A DNA stretch of 64,000 nt from NCBI RefSeq assembly GCF_012848175.1, contig NZ_CP051651.1:3224001-3288000 (forward strand), read 5' to 3'. The notes beneath the pieces were generated by a model. It was not told where the DNA came from, ran no database searches, and saw only the letters and a program-made list of their open reading frames with translations. The position numbers were made by a program, and so were the translations under genes. Below are positions 44,488 through 55,708 of this stretch, one piece after another. This DNA is from Xanthomonas campestris pv. badrii (GTDB taxonomy: Bacteria > Pseudomonadota > Gammaproteobacteria > Xanthomonadales > Xanthomonadaceae). Every line of letters begins with the position of its first letter. The stretch's first letter is position 1.

Positions 44488-47400
44488 CTAGGCGTGCCCA
44501 CCCACCGACGGGGTTTTCGCCTCCAGCGCGTCCAATTGGCGTGCCAGCGCCTCCGGCGACTTGGTGTACGGGGCGATCAGGCTGTAGAACGCCGGCACCA
44601 CGTACAGCGACAGCAGCGTGGACAGCGAGACGCCGAAGATCACCACCACGCCGATGGTCGCGCGGCTGGCCGAGCCGGGCCCGCCGGCCACCACCAGCGG
44701 GATCGCGCCGACCACGGTGGCGATGGAGGTCATCAGGATCGGGCGCAGGCGCACCGATGCCGATTCCACGATCGCCGCGTGCACGCTGCGGCCTTCGTCG
44801 CGCAGCTGATTGGCGAATTCCACGATCAGGATGCCGTTCTTGGCCGCCAGGCCCACCAGCATCACGATGCCGATCTGGCTGAACAGATTGAGCGTACCGC
44901 CGGTGAGCCACAGGCCGACCAGTGCGCCCAGCACCGCCAACGGCACGGTCAGCATGATCACCAGCGGGTGGGCAAAGCTCTCGAACTGCGCCGCCAGCAC
45001 CAGGTACACCACCAACAGGGCCATGCCGAAGGTCAGCAGCACCGCGCTGCCGGATTGCTGGTATTCGCGCGATTCGCCCTTCCAGTCCACCTGGGCGTAG
45101 TCGGGCAGCTCTTCGCGCGCGGTCTGCTGCGCCCAGGCGATCGCTTCGCCCAGCGGGTAGCCCGGGGCCAGGCCGGCAGTAATGGTGATCGCGCGCAGGC
45201 GATTGAAGCGGTTCAAGGTGCCGGCTTCGGCCACTTCGCTCAAGCTCACCAGGTTGGACAGCGGAATCAGCTCTCCCCGGCTGGAGCGCACGCGGATGGC
45301 GGTGAGGTCTTCCGGCGACATGCGACCCTCGCGCCCGGCCTGCAGCATCACGTCGTATTCCTCGCCGTTGTCGACGAAGGTGGTGACGCGGCGCGAGCCC
45401 ATCATGGCCTCCAGCGCGCCACCGATCGCGGTGACCGGCACGCCCAGGTCGGCCGCACGCAGGCGGTCGATGTTGACGCGCATCTGCGGGCGGGTTTCCT
45501 TGTAATCAGAGTCCGGGCCGACCAGGCCGGGATTGGATTCCATGCGCTGCAGAATGCGATCGCGCCATTGCGCGATTTCCGCATAATCCGGCCCGCCCAG
45601 CACAAGCTGGAACGGCTGGCCGCGGCTCCGCACCAGGCCGCCGCTGACCTGCGTGCGCGCACGCACGCCACTGAGCACATTGAGTTTTTGTTGCAGTTCG
45701 TCGGCCACTTCGGTGGTCGGGCGGGTGCGCTTTTCCCAGTCCTGCAGAAATACGCTGACGCGGCCGGTATGCATTTCCTCGCTGCTGCCGAAGCCGCCGG
45801 GCACGCGCGGGTTGGCGCGCACGATGGGTTTGTCCGGGCCGACGTACGGACGCAGGATGTCTTCGACCTGATGCATCTGGCCCACGGTGTAATCGAAACC
45901 GGCGCCCTCGGGGCCGTCGATCATGATCTGGAAATTGCCGCGGTCTTCGGCCGGCGCCAGCTCGGAGGGAATGCGGCCCATCAGCCATGCGCTTGCGCCC
46001 AGCGCCAGCAGCATCAGCAACGCAAACACCCAGGTGCGTTGCACGTGGCGCTCCAGCGAGCGGCCGTACGCAGCGGACACCGCCTGCATGCGCCCATCGA
46101 ACCATTGGTGGAAGCGATTGGGCTTGGCCAGCCCGTGCGCGCGCAGCAACTTGGACGACATCATCGGCGTCAGCGTCAGCGCCACGAAGGCCGAGATCGC
46201 CACCGCCGCCGCCAGCGCCACTGCCAACTCGCGGAACAGCCGCCCGGTGTTGCCTTCCAGAAAGCCCACCGGCAGGAACACCGCCACCAGCACCGCCGTG
46301 GTCGCAATCACCGCGAACGCGACCTGTGCGGTGCCGCGCTTGGCGGCCACCAGCGGCGGCTCGCCCAGGTCGATGCGGCGCTGGATGTTTTCCACCACCA
46401 CGATGGCATCGTCCACCACCAGGCCGATACACAGCACCAGCGCCAGCAAGGTGAGCAGGTTGATCGAGAAATCGAAGGCATACAGCGCGATGAATGCGGC
46501 AATCAGGCACACCGGCACCGTCACCGCCGGAATCAGCGCCGCACGTGCGCTGCCCAGGAACACCCAGATCACCACCAGCACCAGCACCACCGCCTCGACC
46601 AGCGTGTGATAGACGCGTTCCACCGCCGCGTCGATGAAGGTGGTGGTGTCGAAGGCGACGAAGATATTGGTGCCCTGCGGCAGCGATTTCTGCACTTCTT
46701 CGGCTTGCGCGCGTGCCTCGCGCGCCACGTCCAGCGCATTGGCGGTGGAATTGCGCACGATGCCCAGGCCGACGTTGGGCACGCCATTGCTCTGGAAATA
46801 CGCGCGCCGCTCGGCCGAGGTGAGTTCCACCTTGGCCACATCGCCCAGCCGTACCACGTAACCGCCCTCGCCCTTGTTCAACGGCAACTTGGCGAAGTCT
46901 TCGGGCTTGAGGTAACTGCGCTCCACCCGCAGGGTGAAGTCGCGCTGCGCCGATTCGATGCTGCCGGCCGGCAATTCCACGTTCTCGTTCTGCAGCGCGG
47001 CTTCCACATCGGCAACCGTGAGCGCGCGTGCGGCCAGTTGGTCGCGGTCCAGCCAGATGCGCATGGCGTAGCGCTGGCGGCCGCCGATGCGCACCTGCGC
47101 CACGCCATCCAGGCTGGAAAAGCGGTCGACGACATAGCGCTCGGCATAGTCGGACAGCTGCAGCGTGTCCATCGTGCTGGAGCTCATGTTGAGCCACAGG
47201 ATGGGGTCCGCGTCGGCCTCGACCTTGGAAATCTCCGGCGGGCGCGCCTGGTCGGGCATGCGATCGGAGACGCGGCTGACCGCATCGCGCACATCGTTGG
47301 CAGCCGCTTCCACATCGCGCGATTGCGCGAATTCGATGCTGATGTCCGAAGAACCATTGCGGCTGCGCGCCTCGATGGTGGCGATGCCCTCGATGCCGGC

Positions 47401-47613
47401 CAGCGCGTCTTCCAGCACCTGGGTGATGCGGCTTTCCACCACGGCGGCCGAGGCGCCGGTGTATTCCACATCCACCGAGACGATGGGCGGGTCGATCGCC
47501 GGCAGTTCGCGCAAGGTGAGCCGGGTGAACGACATCACCCCCAGCACGATCAGCAACAGGCTCATGACCACCGCCATCACCGGGCGGGTAATGGACAGGT
47601 CGGAGAGTTTCAT
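44488..47613 (-). CDS. RND efflux pump, inner-membrane permease
   Basis: This 1041-residue protein is of AcrB/MdtC type, opening MKLSDLSITRPVMAVVMSLLLIVLGVMSF. Twelve membrane helices, two large periplasmic loops and the TM4 proton-relay motif GLVVDDAIVVVENIQRRID are present. It works with the adaptor encoded just upstream, whose stop overlaps its start in ATGA. No outer-membrane channel gene is present, so it would use one encoded elsewhere. Substrates are likely hydrophobic toxins or drugs, inferred from the family. Confidence 0.95.
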   Translation of the reverse strand: MKLSDLSITRPVMAVVMSLLLIVLGVMSFTRLTLRELPAIDPPIVSVDVEYTGASAAVVESRITQVLEDALAGIEGIATIEARSRNGSSDISIEFAQSRDVEAAANDVRDAVSRVSDRMPDQARPPEISKVEADADPILWLNMSSSTMDTLQLSDYAERYVVDRFSSLDGVAQVRIGGRQRYAMRIWLDRDQLAARALTVADVEAALQNENVELPAGSIESAQRDFTLRVERSYLKPEDFAKLPLNKGEGGYVVRLGDVAKVELTSAERRAYFQSNGVPNVGLGIVRNSTANALDVAREARAQAEEVQKSLPQGTNIFVAFDTTTFIDAAVERVYHTLVEAVVLVLVVIWVFLGSARAALIPAVTVPVCLIAAFIALYAFDFSINLLTLLALVLCIGLVVDDAIVVVENIQRRIDLGEPPLVAAKRGTAQVAFAVIATTAVLVAVFLPVGFLEGNTGRLFRELAVALAAAVAISAFVALTLTPMMSSKLLRAHGLAKPNRFHQWFDGRMQAVSAAYGRSLERHVQRTWVFALLMLLALGASAWLMGRIPSELAPAEDRGNFQIMIDGPEGAGFDYTVGQMHQVEDILRPYVGPDKPIVRANPRVPGGFGSSEEMHTGRVSVFLQDWEKRTRPTTEVADELQQKLNVLSGVRARTQVSGGLVRSRGQPFQLVLGGPDYAEIAQWRDRILQRMESNPGLVGPDSDYKETRPQMRVNIDRLRAADLGVPVTAIGGALEAMMGSRRVTTFVDNGEEYDVMLQAGREGRMSPEDLTAIRVRSSRGELIPLSNLVSLSEVAEAGTLNRFNRLRAITITAGLAPGYPLGEAIAWAQQTAREELPDYAQVDWKGESREYQQSGSAVLLTFGMALLVVYLVLAAQFESFAHPLVIMLTVPLAVLGALVGLWLTGGTLNLFSQIGIVMLVGLAAKNGILIVEFANQLRDEGRSVHAAIVESASVRLRPILMTSIATVVGAIPLVVAGGPGSASRATIGVVVIFGVSLSTLLSLYVVPAFYSLIAPYTKSPEALARQLDALEAKTPSVGGHA

Positions 47614-48677
47614 CGTGCGGCCTGCGGGGCGGCCCGCGCCGGTGCCGGCTGGTCGGCGACCTTCAGGCCGGGCCGCAGCTTGCCGGTGCCATCCACCACG
47701 ATGCGCTCACCGGCCTTGAGGCCTTCGAGAATTTCCACCTTGCCATCGCGGCGCTCGCCCAGACGCACGTCGGCGCGCTCCACGCTGCTGTCGGGCTTGA
47801 CCCGGAACACGTACGATTCGCGCCCCACCTGCACCACCGCGATTTCCGGGATCACCACCGCCTGCCGCGCCGGCTGGAACAGCCGCACATCCAGCAGCAT
47901 GCCCGGACGCAGCCGGCGATCGTCGTTGGGGAAATTCGCGCGCACCGTGACCGAACGCGTGGTCTCGTCGATCCGCGAATCGATCGCCGCCACCTCGCCT
48001 TCGAAACGCGCCCCCGGATACGCCGCCGCAGTGCCGTTGACGGTATTGCCAAGCTGCACCAGGCCGAATTGCGATTCCGGCACCTGGAAATCCACGTACA
48101 TGCGCGCCACATCGTCCAGCGTGGCGATCACGGTGCTGGAGGTGATCAACGAGCCCGGGCTGATCTGGCGGATGCCCAGCACGCCGGAAAATGGCGCGCG
48201 CACCTCGCGGTCGATGATTTCCGCACGCATCTGCTGCACGCGCGCCTGCGCGGCATCGCGCAACGCGCGCTGGGTATCGACCGTGGACTTGGCCACCAGC
48301 TGCTGGCCCACCAGGCTCAACTGGCGCCGGTACAGCTGGTCGGTTTCCTCGAAGGTGGCCTGTGCGGCGGTCAGCGCGGCCTGCTGCGAATTGCCGCGCA
48401 GGCGCAGCAGCAGCTGCCCGGCCTTGACCTCATCGCCACTGTCGAAATAGACCTGCTCGACCACATCGCTGACCGCAGCGGTCAGCGCCACCGACTCGCG
48501 CGCACGCACGGTGGCGATGGACTGCACGGTGGAGTTCCAGGGTTGCACCGCCACCGGCTGCACCACCACCGGGATGGGCTTGGCCACCGCCGGCGCACTC
48601 GCCTGGCGGGAACAACCGGACAGCCATACGGCCAACAGAAGCGCAACGCAGACGCGCGCGCTGGGCAGAACAAGCAT
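47610..48677 (-). CDS. RND efflux pump, periplasmic adaptor lipoprotein
   Basis: This 355-residue adaptor has a lipobox LSGC with lipidated C22. A biotinyl-lipoyl-like domain (VEQVYFDSGDEVKAGQLLLRLRG), a helical hairpin (QLYRRQLSLVGQQLVAKSTVDTQRALRDA), a beta-barrel (ISPGSLITSSTVIATLDDVARMYVDF) and membrane-proximal segments follow. It links the RND permease to an outer-membrane channel. It is the first gene of the pair. Confidence 0.94.
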   Translation of the reverse strand: MLVLPSARVCVALLLAVWLSGCSRQASAPAVAKPIPVVVQPVAVQPWNSTVQSIATVRARESVALTAAVSDVVEQVYFDSGDEVKAGQLLLRLRGNSQQAALTAAQATFEETDQLYRRQLSLVGQQLVAKSTVDTQRALRDAAQARVQQMRAEIIDREVRAPFSGVLGIRQISPGSLITSSTVIATLDDVARMYVDFQVPESQFGLVQLGNTVNGTAAAYPGARFEGEVAAIDSRIDETTRSVTVRANFPNDDRRLRPGMLLDVRLFQPARQAVVIPEIAVVQVGRESYVFRVKPDSSVERADVRLGERRDGKVEILEGLKAGERIVVDGTGKLRPGLKVADQPAPARAAPQAAR

Positions 48678-48934
48678 CAGAACATCCTGGCGGGGTACGG
48701 CGAAAGTTTACCGGCCTCGCCGGCATGAATTGCCGGAAAGGGCGCGCTTTGCACCATGACCAACGACCCTTGCCGCCGGCGTCACGATGCGCTGTCGAGC
48801 GTGACGCAGAACGCACCGACTGCAGCGCCAAGCGGGCCCAAGCGGGCATCACGAACCAGGCGCACCGGGGTGCCCATGGATCGCGTGCCGCCCGTCCTGC
48901 CTGCCACCTGCCCGCTGTGCCGCCTGCGTCGCGC

Positions 48935-50941
48935 TCAGCGCTCCAGCCCGAGATACCCCAGCACCTGGCGCGCCAGCGCCTCTACATTCTCACCGTCGGC
49001 GTGAAGATGGACTTCCGGCGTTTCCGGCGGCTCGTACGGCGAGTCGATGCCGGTGAAGTTGGGAATCTGCCCGGCGCGGGCCTTGCGGTACAGCCCCTTC
49101 ACATCGCGCGCCTCGGCCACCGCCAGCGGCACATCGACGAACACCTCGACGAACTCGCCCGCCTCGAAGCGTTCGCGCGCCAGTTGGCGCTCGGCACGGA
49201 ACGGCGAGATGAAGCTGACCAGCACGATCAGCCCGGCGTCGGCCATCAGCCGCGCCACCTCGGCCACGCGGCGGATGTTTTCCACGCGATCTTCGTCGGT
49301 GAAGCCCAGATCGCGGTTGAGCCCGTGGCGCACGTTGTCGCCGTCCAGGATGAAGGTGTGATAGCCCAGCGCGTGCAGGCGTTTGTCGACCAGATTGGCC
49401 ACGGTGGACTTGCCGGCACCGGACAGGCCGGTGAACCACAGCACGCGCGGCGCCTGGCCCTTGATGCGCGCCCGTGCACTGCGGTCCACATCCAGATGCT
49501 GCCAGTGCACGTTGCCGGCACGGCGCAGCGCGAATTCCAGCGTGCCGGCGGCCACGGTGGCATGGGTCTGCCGGTCGATCAGGATGAAGCCGCCCAGCAC
49601 GCGGTTGCGCGCATACGGCGCGAACGCAACGGGCTCGTCCAGCGACAGATTGCAGTAGCCCACCTCGTTGAGCTCCAGCCGCTTGGCGGCCAGGCGCTCC
49701 TGGGTATTCACATCGACCTTGTGCTTGACCTCGCTGATGCTCGCGGTGACCGTGCGCGCGCCGATCTTCAGCCAGTACGGGCGCCCCGGCAGCAGCGCGG
49801 CATCGTCCATCCACAGCAAATGCGCGGCGAACTGGTCGGCCACTTCGGGCGGGTCGTCGATGCCGGCGATGATGTCGCCGCGGCTGATATCGATCTCGTC
49901 GGACAAGGTCAGCGTCACCGCCTGACCGGCACGCGCCCCATCCACTGCGCCATTGGCATCGAGCACGCTGGCTACCTGCGAGCGCCGCCCGGATGGCACC
50001 ACCACCACCGCATCGCCGACCCGTACCTGCCCGGCCGCGATGGTGCCGGCGTAGCCGCGAAACTGCGAATTGGGCCGGTTGACCCATTGCACCGGCAGGC
50101 GCAGGCCGCCGGCGTCCTCCGGCGACGCCAGTTGCACGCTCTCCAGATGCTGCAGCAGATGCGGCCCCTGGTACCACGGCATGCGGGTGGACGGGGCGGA
50201 CAGGTTTTCGCCGGCCAGCGCCGACAACGGAATGCATTGCACATCGGCGATGCCCAGCTGCGCGGCCAGCGCGCGATAGCCCTCGGCGATGTCGGCGAAC
50301 ACCTGCGCGTCGTAGTCCACCAGATCCATCTTGTTGACCGCCAGCACCACGTGGCCGATGCCCAGCAGCGACACGATGTAGCTGTGCCGGCGGGTCTGGG
50401 TCAGCAGCCCCTTGCGTGCATCCACCAGCACCACCGCCACATCGGCGGTGGACGCACCGGTGGCCATGTTGCGGGTGTACTGCTCGTGGCCGGGGCAATC
50501 GGCGACGATGAACTTGCGCCGGTCGGTATCGAAATAGCGGTAGGCCACATCGATGGTGATGCCCTGCTCGCGCTCGGCCGCCAGCCCGTCCATCAGCAAG
50601 GCGTAATCGATGCCCTCGCCCTGGGTGCCATGGCGGCGGCTATCGCTTTCCAGCGCCGCCAACTGATCGTCGAACAAGCGCTTGCTGTCGTACAGCAACC
50701 GCCCGATCAGCGTGCTCTTGCCATCGTCCACGCTGCCGCAGGTGATGAAGCGCAGCAGCGGCTTGGATTCGTGCTGTTGGAGGTAGGCAGCGATGCTGCC
50801 GCTTTGTCGGGACCCGGGACCCGGGACCCGGGACCCGGAAAAATCAACAGCCAAAGCGATACCGCTGTCAGCATCGCGCTTTTCCCCGGTCCCCGGTCCC
50901 CGGTCCCCGGTCCCGGCCTGCTCCCACGCCTCACTGCCCAT
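48935..50941 (-). CDS. cysNC: Bifunctional sulfate adenylyltransferase large subunit / APS kinase
   Basis: This 668-residue fusion has a CysN GTPase ([44 protein letters not shown]) joined to a CysC APS kinase (residues about 465-668: [47 protein letters not shown]). CysD with CysN makes APS from sulfate and ATP using GTP, and CysC phosphorylates it to PAPS. The start at ATG 50941 shares one base with the cysD stop. Residues about 8-47, before the conserved [17 protein letters not shown], are encoded by a heptamer inverted-repeat element. E. coli CysN starts close to the conserved part without it. Confidence 0.95.
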   Translation of the reverse strand: MGSEAWEQAGTGDRGPGTGEKRDADSGIALAVDFSGSRVPGPGSRQSGSIAAYLQQHESKPLLRFITCGSVDDGKSTLIGRLLYDSKRLFDDQLAALESDSRRHGTQGEGIDYALLMDGLAAEREQGITIDVAYRYFDTDRRKFIVADCPGHEQYTRNMATGASTADVAVVLVDARKGLLTQTRRHSYIVSLLGIGHVVLAVNKMDLVDYDAQVFADIAEGYRALAAQLGIADVQCIPLSALAGENLSAPSTRMPWYQGPHLLQHLESVQLASPEDAGGLRLPVQWVNRPNSQFRGYAGTIAAGQVRVGDAVVVVPSGRRSQVASVLDANGAVDGARAGQAVTLTLSDEIDISRGDIIAGIDDPPEVADQFAAHLLWMDDAALLPGRPYWLKIGARTVTASISEVKHKVDVNTQERLAAKRLELNEVGYCNLSLDEPVAFAPYARNRVLGGFILIDRQTHATVAAGTLEFALRRAGNVHWQHLDVDRSARARIKGQAPRVLWFTGLSGAGKSTVANLVDKRLHALGYHTFILDGDNVRHGLNRDLGFTDEDRVENIRRVAEVARLMADAGLIVLVSFISPFRAERQLARERFEAGEFVEVFVDVPLAVAEARDVKGLYRKARAGQIPNFTGIDSPYEPPETPEVHLHADGENVEALARQVLGYLGLER
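50808..50911. repeat. Heptamer inverted-repeat element, copy 2, inside cysNC
   Basis: The left arm has four exact CGGGACC units (50808-50835). A 48-base spacer follows, then the right arm of four exact CCCCGGT units (50884-50911). The arms can pair with one mismatch per unit. The whole element is in frame in cysNC without stop codons. Confidence 0.85.
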
Positions 50942-51849
50942 CAGAAATACCCCTCCAGCTTCTTCTGTTCCATCGAGGCGCCCGGTGCGTGGTCGATCAT
51001 GCGGCCCTGGCGCTCGGAGCTGGTGCTGACCAGCATTTCGGCGATCACCGCTTCCAGCGTGTCGGCGGTGGAATCGATCGCGCCGGTGAGCGGGTAGCAG
51101 CCCAGCGTGCGGAAGCGGACCGAGCGCAGCTGCGGGGTTTCGCCAGGGTGCAGCGGCAGGCGCGCGTCGTCGACCATGATCCAGGCGCCGTCGCGCTCCA
51201 CCACCGGGCGCGGTGCAGCGAAATACAGCGGCACCACCGGGATGTTCTCGCGGTAGATGTACAGCCAGATATCCAGCTCGGTCCAGTTGGACAGCGGGAA
51301 CACCCGCACGCTCTCGCCGGGGCTGATGCGTGCGTTGTACAGATTCCACAGCTCCGGGCGCTGGTTCTTCGGGTCCCAGCGATGGCGCGCATTGCGGAAC
51401 GAGAACACCCGCTCCTTGGCGCGCGATTTCTCTTCGTCGCGGCGCGCTCCGCCGATCGCCGCATCGAAGCGGCCCTGCTCCAGCGCCTGCTTGAGCCCCT
51501 GGGTCTTCATGATGTCGGTGTGCACCGCGGCACCGTGGCTGATCGGGCCGATGTCCTGGGCGATGCCGTCGGGGTTGATGTGCACGCGCAGGTCCACGCC
51601 CGTCTCGGCCGCGCGGCGGTCGCGGAAGGCGATCATCTCGCCAAACTTCCAGCGCGTGTCCACGTGCAGCAGCGGAATCGGCGGCGGCGACGGCGCGAAT
51701 GCCTTGAGCAGCAGATGCAGCAGCACCGAACTGTCCTTGCCGACCGAATACAGCATCACCGGCGCGAGGAATTCGGCGGCGACTTCGCGCAGGATGTGGA
51801 TGCTTTCGGCTTCGAGCCGGTCGAGATGGGACAGCGGCAGCAGGGTCAT
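50941..51849 (-). CDS. cysD: Sulfate adenylyltransferase small subunit CysD
   Basis: This 302-residue protein has the PP-loop [16 protein letters not shown] and the CysD hallmarks [51 protein letters not shown] and [24 protein letters not shown]. It forms the ATP sulfurylase catalytic unit with CysN. It is the first gene of the cysD-cysNC unit, divergent from cysJ. Confidence 0.97.
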   Translation of the reverse strand: MTLLPLSHLDRLEAESIHILREVAAEFLAPVMLYSVGKDSSVLLHLLLKAFAPSPPPIPLLHVDTRWKFGEMIAFRDRRAAETGVDLRVHINPDGIAQDIGPISHGAAVHTDIMKTQGLKQALEQGRFDAAIGGARRDEEKSRAKERVFSFRNARHRWDPKNQRPELWNLYNARISPGESVRVFPLSNWTELDIWLYIYRENIPVVPLYFAAPRPVVERDGAWIMVDDARLPLHPGETPQLRSVRFRTLGCYPLTGAIDSTADTLEAVIAEMLVSTSSERQGRMIDHAPGASMEQKKLEGYF

Positions 51850-52027
51850 CGGGATGTCGTCGGCATCGGTGGCAGGCCATCCGATGGTAGGGCAAGGCGC
51901 TGCAGTGTGTGCCGTGCTGATGCCGGCCCGAAATAAGCGGCCGGCATAACGCGATAACGGCTGCTCCTTTCTGGGGACTGCAACGCTTCCCTAACATCGT
52001 CGGTCTGATCCAAGCCCCCGGACCCGA
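51850..52027. promoter_or_regulatory. Divergent cysD / cysJ promoter region
   Basis: These 178 bases separate the two arms of the sulfate-assimilation locus. The stretch around 51945-51965 is locally AT-richer and contains a repeated ATAACG word (CATAACGCGATAACGG). In this pathway CysB normally activates such promoters, and a CysB-like gene is at 63163-64000. A specific CysB site cannot be called by eye. Confidence 0.5.
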
Positions 52028-53875
52028 ATGACTGCCGCCAGCTCCGCGCTACCGCCCAGCCCCTTGCCCGACGAGCGCAAGGCGCTGCTGGAACGGTTGG
52101 TCGACGGCCTGGATGCCGCGTCGCTGTGGTGGCTGTCCGGCTACACCGCCGGGCTGGCCCAGGGCCAGCCGCCGCGCGCGTTGGCGGTGCTGCCGGGCGG
52201 GCAGCCGCAGGCACTGGCCCAAGACAGCCAGCGCCTGACCGTGCTGTACGGCAGCCAGACCGGCAACGCCCGCCGGCAGGCCGAACAACTGGCCGCCGAC
52301 GCCGAGGCGGCGGGCCTGCAGGTGCGGCTGCTGCGCGCCGATGCCTACCCTACCCGCGAGCTGGCCAGCGAACGCCTGCTGTACGTGGTGATCAGCACCC
52401 AGGGCGAAGGCGACCCGCCAGACGATGCGATCGGCCTGGTGGAGTTTCTCGCCGGCCGCCGCGCGCCCAAGCTGCCCGAGCTCAAGTACGCGGTGCTGGG
52501 CCTGGGCGACTCCAGCTATGCGGACTTCTGCGGCATTGCGCGGCGCATCGATGAACGCCTGGCCGAGCTGGGGGCCAGCCGCGTGCAGCCGCGGGGCGAA
52601 GCCGACCTGGACATCGACAGCGTGGCCACCCCCTGGCGCACGCAGGCGCTCAAGCACGCACGCGAGCAGCTCAAGAGCGGCCCGCACTCGGCCACGATCA
52701 CGCCACTGCGCAGCAGCCCCGCCGCGCCGGCCTGGTCGCACCAGCATCCGTTCGGCGCCGAACTGCTGGCCAACCAGGTCATCAGCGGGCGCGACTTCAA
52801 GGGCCCGGGCTTCCGCGTCTATGCGCAACCGGGCAAGCGCGTGCGGCACCTGGAATTCTCGCTGGACGGCAGCGGCCTGAGCTACGAGCCGGGCGATGCA
52901 CTGGGCATCGTCCATCGCAACCCGCCGGCCCTGGTGGAACCGCTGCTGCAGGCCGTGCGCCTGGATGGCGATGCCGCCGTCACAGTTGGCGAGGACACCT
53001 TGCCCCTGCGCGACTGGCTGAGCAGCCGGCGCGAACTGACCAAGCTGTCGCGGCCATTTCTTGCCGCACATGCCGAGCGCGCCGGTGCCCACGAGCTGCA
53101 GGCGCTGCTCGCCCAGACCCAGACCGCCGGCCTGGCGGCGCTGCTCGCCGATCACCAGGTGATCGACGTGCTGCGCCGCTGGCCGGCGGACTGGGACCAT
53201 GCCAGCCTGCTGGCCAGCCTGCGCCCGCTCACCCCACGGCTGTACTCGATCGCCTCCAGCCGCAAGCGCGTGGGCGAGGAGGTGCATCTGGCCGTGGACG
53301 AGCTCACCTACCAGGCCCACGGGCATGCGCACCTGGGCTCGGCCAGCGGCTTTCTCGCTGCACTGGCCGAAGGCGACACCGCACCGGTCTACATCGAGCC
53401 GAACGAACGCTTCCGCGTGCCGGCCGATACCGACCGCGACATCCTGATGATCGGCCCCGGCACCGGCGTGGCGCCGTTCCGCGGCTTCGTGCAGGAACGC
53501 GCCGAAACCGGCGCCAGCGGCCGCAACTGGCTGTTCTTCGGCGCCCAGCACTTCAACACCGATTTCCTGTACCAGGCCGAATGGCAGCAGGCCCTGCACC
53601 GCGGCGAGCTGCATGCGCTGGACCTGGCGTTCTCGCGCGACCACAGCGAAAAGGTCTATGTGCAACACCGCCTGCGCGAGCGCGGTGCCGACGTCTATGC
53701 CTGGCTGCAAGGCGGTGCGCATGTGTACGTGTGCGGCGCCATCGGCATGGGCAAGGACGTGCACGCGGCACTGCTGGACATCGTCGCCACCCATGGCGCC
53801 CTGGATGCGGAAGCCGCGGCGGCCTATCTCACCCAGCTGCAGGTGGAGGGGCGGTATGCGCGTGATGTCTACTGA
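52028..53875 (+). CDS. cysJ: Sulfite reductase flavoprotein subunit CysJ
   Basis: This 615-residue protein has an N-terminal flavodoxin domain ([48 protein letters not shown]). A connecting FAD-binding part ([16 protein letters not shown]) and the NADPH-binding ferredoxin-reductase end ([41 protein letters not shown]) follow. It passes electrons from NADPH through FAD and FMN to CysI. It heads the cysJIH unit. Confidence 0.96.
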   Translation: MTAASSALPPSPLPDERKALLERLVDGLDAASLWWLSGYTAGLAQGQPPRALAVLPGGQPQALAQDSQRLTVLYGSQTGNARRQAEQLAADAEAAGLQVRLLRADAYPTRELASERLLYVVISTQGEGDPPDDAIGLVEFLAGRRAPKLPELKYAVLGLGDSSYADFCGIARRIDERLAELGASRVQPRGEADLDIDSVATPWRTQALKHAREQLKSGPHSATITPLRSSPAAPAWSHQHPFGAELLANQVISGRDFKGPGFRVYAQPGKRVRHLEFSLDGSGLSYEPGDALGIVHRNPPALVEPLLQAVRLDGDAAVTVGEDTLPLRDWLSSRRELTKLSRPFLAAHAERAGAHELQALLAQTQTAGLAALLADHQVIDVLRRWPADWDHASLLASLRPLTPRLYSIASSRKRVGEEVHLAVDELTYQAHGHAHLGSASGFLAALAEGDTAPVYIEPNERFRVPADTDRDILMIGPGTGVAPFRGFVQERAETGASGRNWLFFGAQHFNTDFLYQAEWQQALHRGELHALDLAFSRDHSEKVYVQHRLRERGADVYAWLQGGAHVYVCGAIGMGKDVHAALLDIVATHGALDAEAAAAYLTQLQVEGRYARDVY

Positions 53876-53879
53876 GGCC

Positions 53880-53990
53880 GGGAATCGGGAATCGGGATTG
53901 GGGAATCGGAACAGCCTTCAACTGAAACATCTCGATAGATCACACCGCTTTTGCGACTCCCCATTCCCGACTCCCGATTCCCGATTCCCA
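53880..53990. repeat. Heptamer inverted-repeat element, copy 3, between cysJ and cysI
   Basis: The left arm has four GGGAATC-type units, one reading GGGATTG (53880-53907). A 48-base spacer follows, then five units of ACTCCCC/ATTCCCG/ATTCCCA (53956-53990). The last base of the right arm is the A of the cysI ATG, leaving no room for a ribosome site. Confidence 0.85.
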
Positions 53991-55708
53991 TGAGCCACTC
54001 CGTCGAAGACATCAAATCCGAAAGCCGTCGCCTGCGGGGGTCGCTGGAACAGAGCCTGGCCGATGCGGTGACCGGGGCGCTGCGCGAGGACGATCAGACG
54101 CTGATCAAGTACCACGGCAGCTACCAGCAGGACGACCGCGATATTCGCGACGAGCGGCGCCGGCAAAAGTTGGAGCCGGCGTATCAGTTCATGATCCGCA
54201 CGCGCACGCCGGGCGGGGTGATTTCGCCCAGCCAGTGGCTGGCGCTGGACGGCATCGCCACGCGTTATGCCAATCATTCGCTGCGCATCACCACGCGCCA
54301 GGCGTTCCAGTTCCACGGGGTGATCAAGCGCGAACTCAAGGCCACCATGCAGGCGATCAATGCCACCTTGATCGACACGCTGGCTGCCTGCGGCGATGTC
54401 AATCGCAACGTGCAGGTCGCCGCCAACCCGCTGCTGTCGCAGGCGCATGCCACGCTGTACGCCGATGCGGCGCGCGTGTCCGAGCACCTGTTGCCCAATA
54501 CCCGTGCGTACTACGAGATCTGGCTGGACGAAGAACGCGTGTCCGGCTCCGGCAGCGAAGACGAGCCGATCTACGGCGAGCGCTACCTGCCGCGCAAGTT
54601 CAAGATCGGCTTCGCCGCACCGCCGCTCAACGACGTGGACGTGTTCGCCAACGATCTTGGTTTTATCGCGATCCTGCGCGACGGCGAGCTGCTCGGTTAC
54701 AACGTCAGTATCGGCGGCGGCATGGGCGCCACCCACGGCGACACCGAGACCTGGCCGCGCGTGGCCAATGTGATCGGTTTCGTCACCCGCGAGCAGTTGC
54801 TGGAGATCGCCACCGCGGTGGTCACCACCCAGCGCGACCTGGGCAACCGCGCGGTGCGCAAGCGCGCGCGTTTCAAGTACACCATCGACGACCACGGCCT
54901 GGAGACCATCGTCGCCGAGATCGAGCGCCGCGCCGGCTTCTCCCTGCAACCGGCGCAGCATTTCACGTTCGACCACAACGGTGACCGCTACGGCTGGGTG
55001 GAGGGCGAGGATGGCCTGTGGCATCTGACCTTGTCGCTGCCGGCCGGCCGCATTGCCGACACCGACACCGCTGCGCACCTGAGCGGGTTGCGTGCCATTG
55101 CACAGTTGATCGCACAGGTGCAGGTGGGCGAGTTCCGCATGACGCCCAACCAGAACCTGGTGATCGCCGGTGTGCCCGCCAGCGCGCGGGTAGACATCGA
55201 CACACTGGTCGCGCAGTACGCGCTGGATGCGGGCAACCACGCTGCCACCGCACTGGCACGCGGTGCGATGGCCTGCGTGGCGCTGCCCACCTGCGGCCTG
55301 GCGATGGCTGAGGCCGAACGCTATCTGCCGGACTTCAGTGCGGCCCTGCAGCCGCTGCTGGAACGGCACGGCCTGGCCGACACGCCCATCGTGCTGCGCC
55401 TGTCCGGCTGCCCGAACGGTTGTTCCCGGCCCTACCTGGCCGAGATCGCGCTGGTGGGCAAGGCGCCCGGCCGCTACAACCTGATGCTGGGCGGCGACCG
55501 CCGCGGCCAACGCCTCAACACCTTGTATCGCGAAAACATCACCGAAGCGGAGATCCTCGCCGCGCTCGAGCCGCTACTGGCCCGCTATGCGGCCGAGCGC
55601 GACCAGGCCGGCGACGAAGGCTTCGGCGATTTCCTGCACCGCAGCGGCCTGATCGCATTGCCACCCTACCCCACGCACCGTCACCTCGACCTGGAACTGC
55701 TCGCATGA
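53990..55708 (+). CDS. cysI: Sulfite reductase hemoprotein subunit CysI
   Basis: This 572-residue siroheme/[4Fe-4S] enzyme has cluster cysteines C429 and C435 ([14 protein letters not shown]) and C474 and C478 ([10 protein letters not shown]), the C-X5-C...C-X3-C pattern. Siroheme and sulfite-binding Arg/Lys residues sit in [17 protein letters not shown] and the following CGDVNRNV. It reduces sulfite to sulfide with six electrons from CysJ. The start at 53990 is family-consistent, but its upstream sequence is a repeat arm with no ribosome site. Confidence 0.97.
   Translation: MSHSVEDIKSESRRLRGSLEQSLADAVTGALREDDQTLIKYHGSYQQDDRDIRDERRRQKLEPAYQFMIRTRTPGGVISPSQWLALDGIATRYANHSLRITTRQAFQFHGVIKRELKATMQAINATLIDTLAACGDVNRNVQVAANPLLSQAHATLYADAARVSEHLLPNTRAYYEIWLDEERVSGSGSEDEPIYGERYLPRKFKIGFAAPPLNDVDVFANDLGFIAILRDGELLGYNVSIGGGMGATHGDTETWPRVANVIGFVTREQLLEIATAVVTTQRDLGNRAVRKRARFKYTIDDHGLETIVAEIERRAGFSLQPAQHFTFDHNGDRYGWVEGEDGLWHLTLSLPAGRIADTDTAAHLSGLRAIAQLIAQVQVGEFRMTPNQNLVIAGVPASARVDIDTLVAQYALDAGNHAATALARGAMACVALPTCGLAMAEAERYLPDFSAALQPLLERHGLADTPIVLRLSGCPNGCSRPYLAEIALVGKAPGRYNLMLGGDRRGQRLNTLYRENITEAEILAALEPLLARYAAERDQAGDEGFGDFLHRSGLIALPPYPTHRHLDLELLA

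Noticed and set aside
44302..48450. Very long + strand open frame opposite the RND pump genes (1382 codons)
   Set aside because: It mirrors the GC-rich RND and adaptor genes, is rich in His, Gln, Arg and Ala, and has no family motif. It is an antisense artefact of codon bias.
50942..51997. Longer cysN start, giving a protein of about 1020 residues
   Set aside because: This would overlap nearly all of cysD in another frame. ATG 50941 next to the cysD stop gives the normal gene order.
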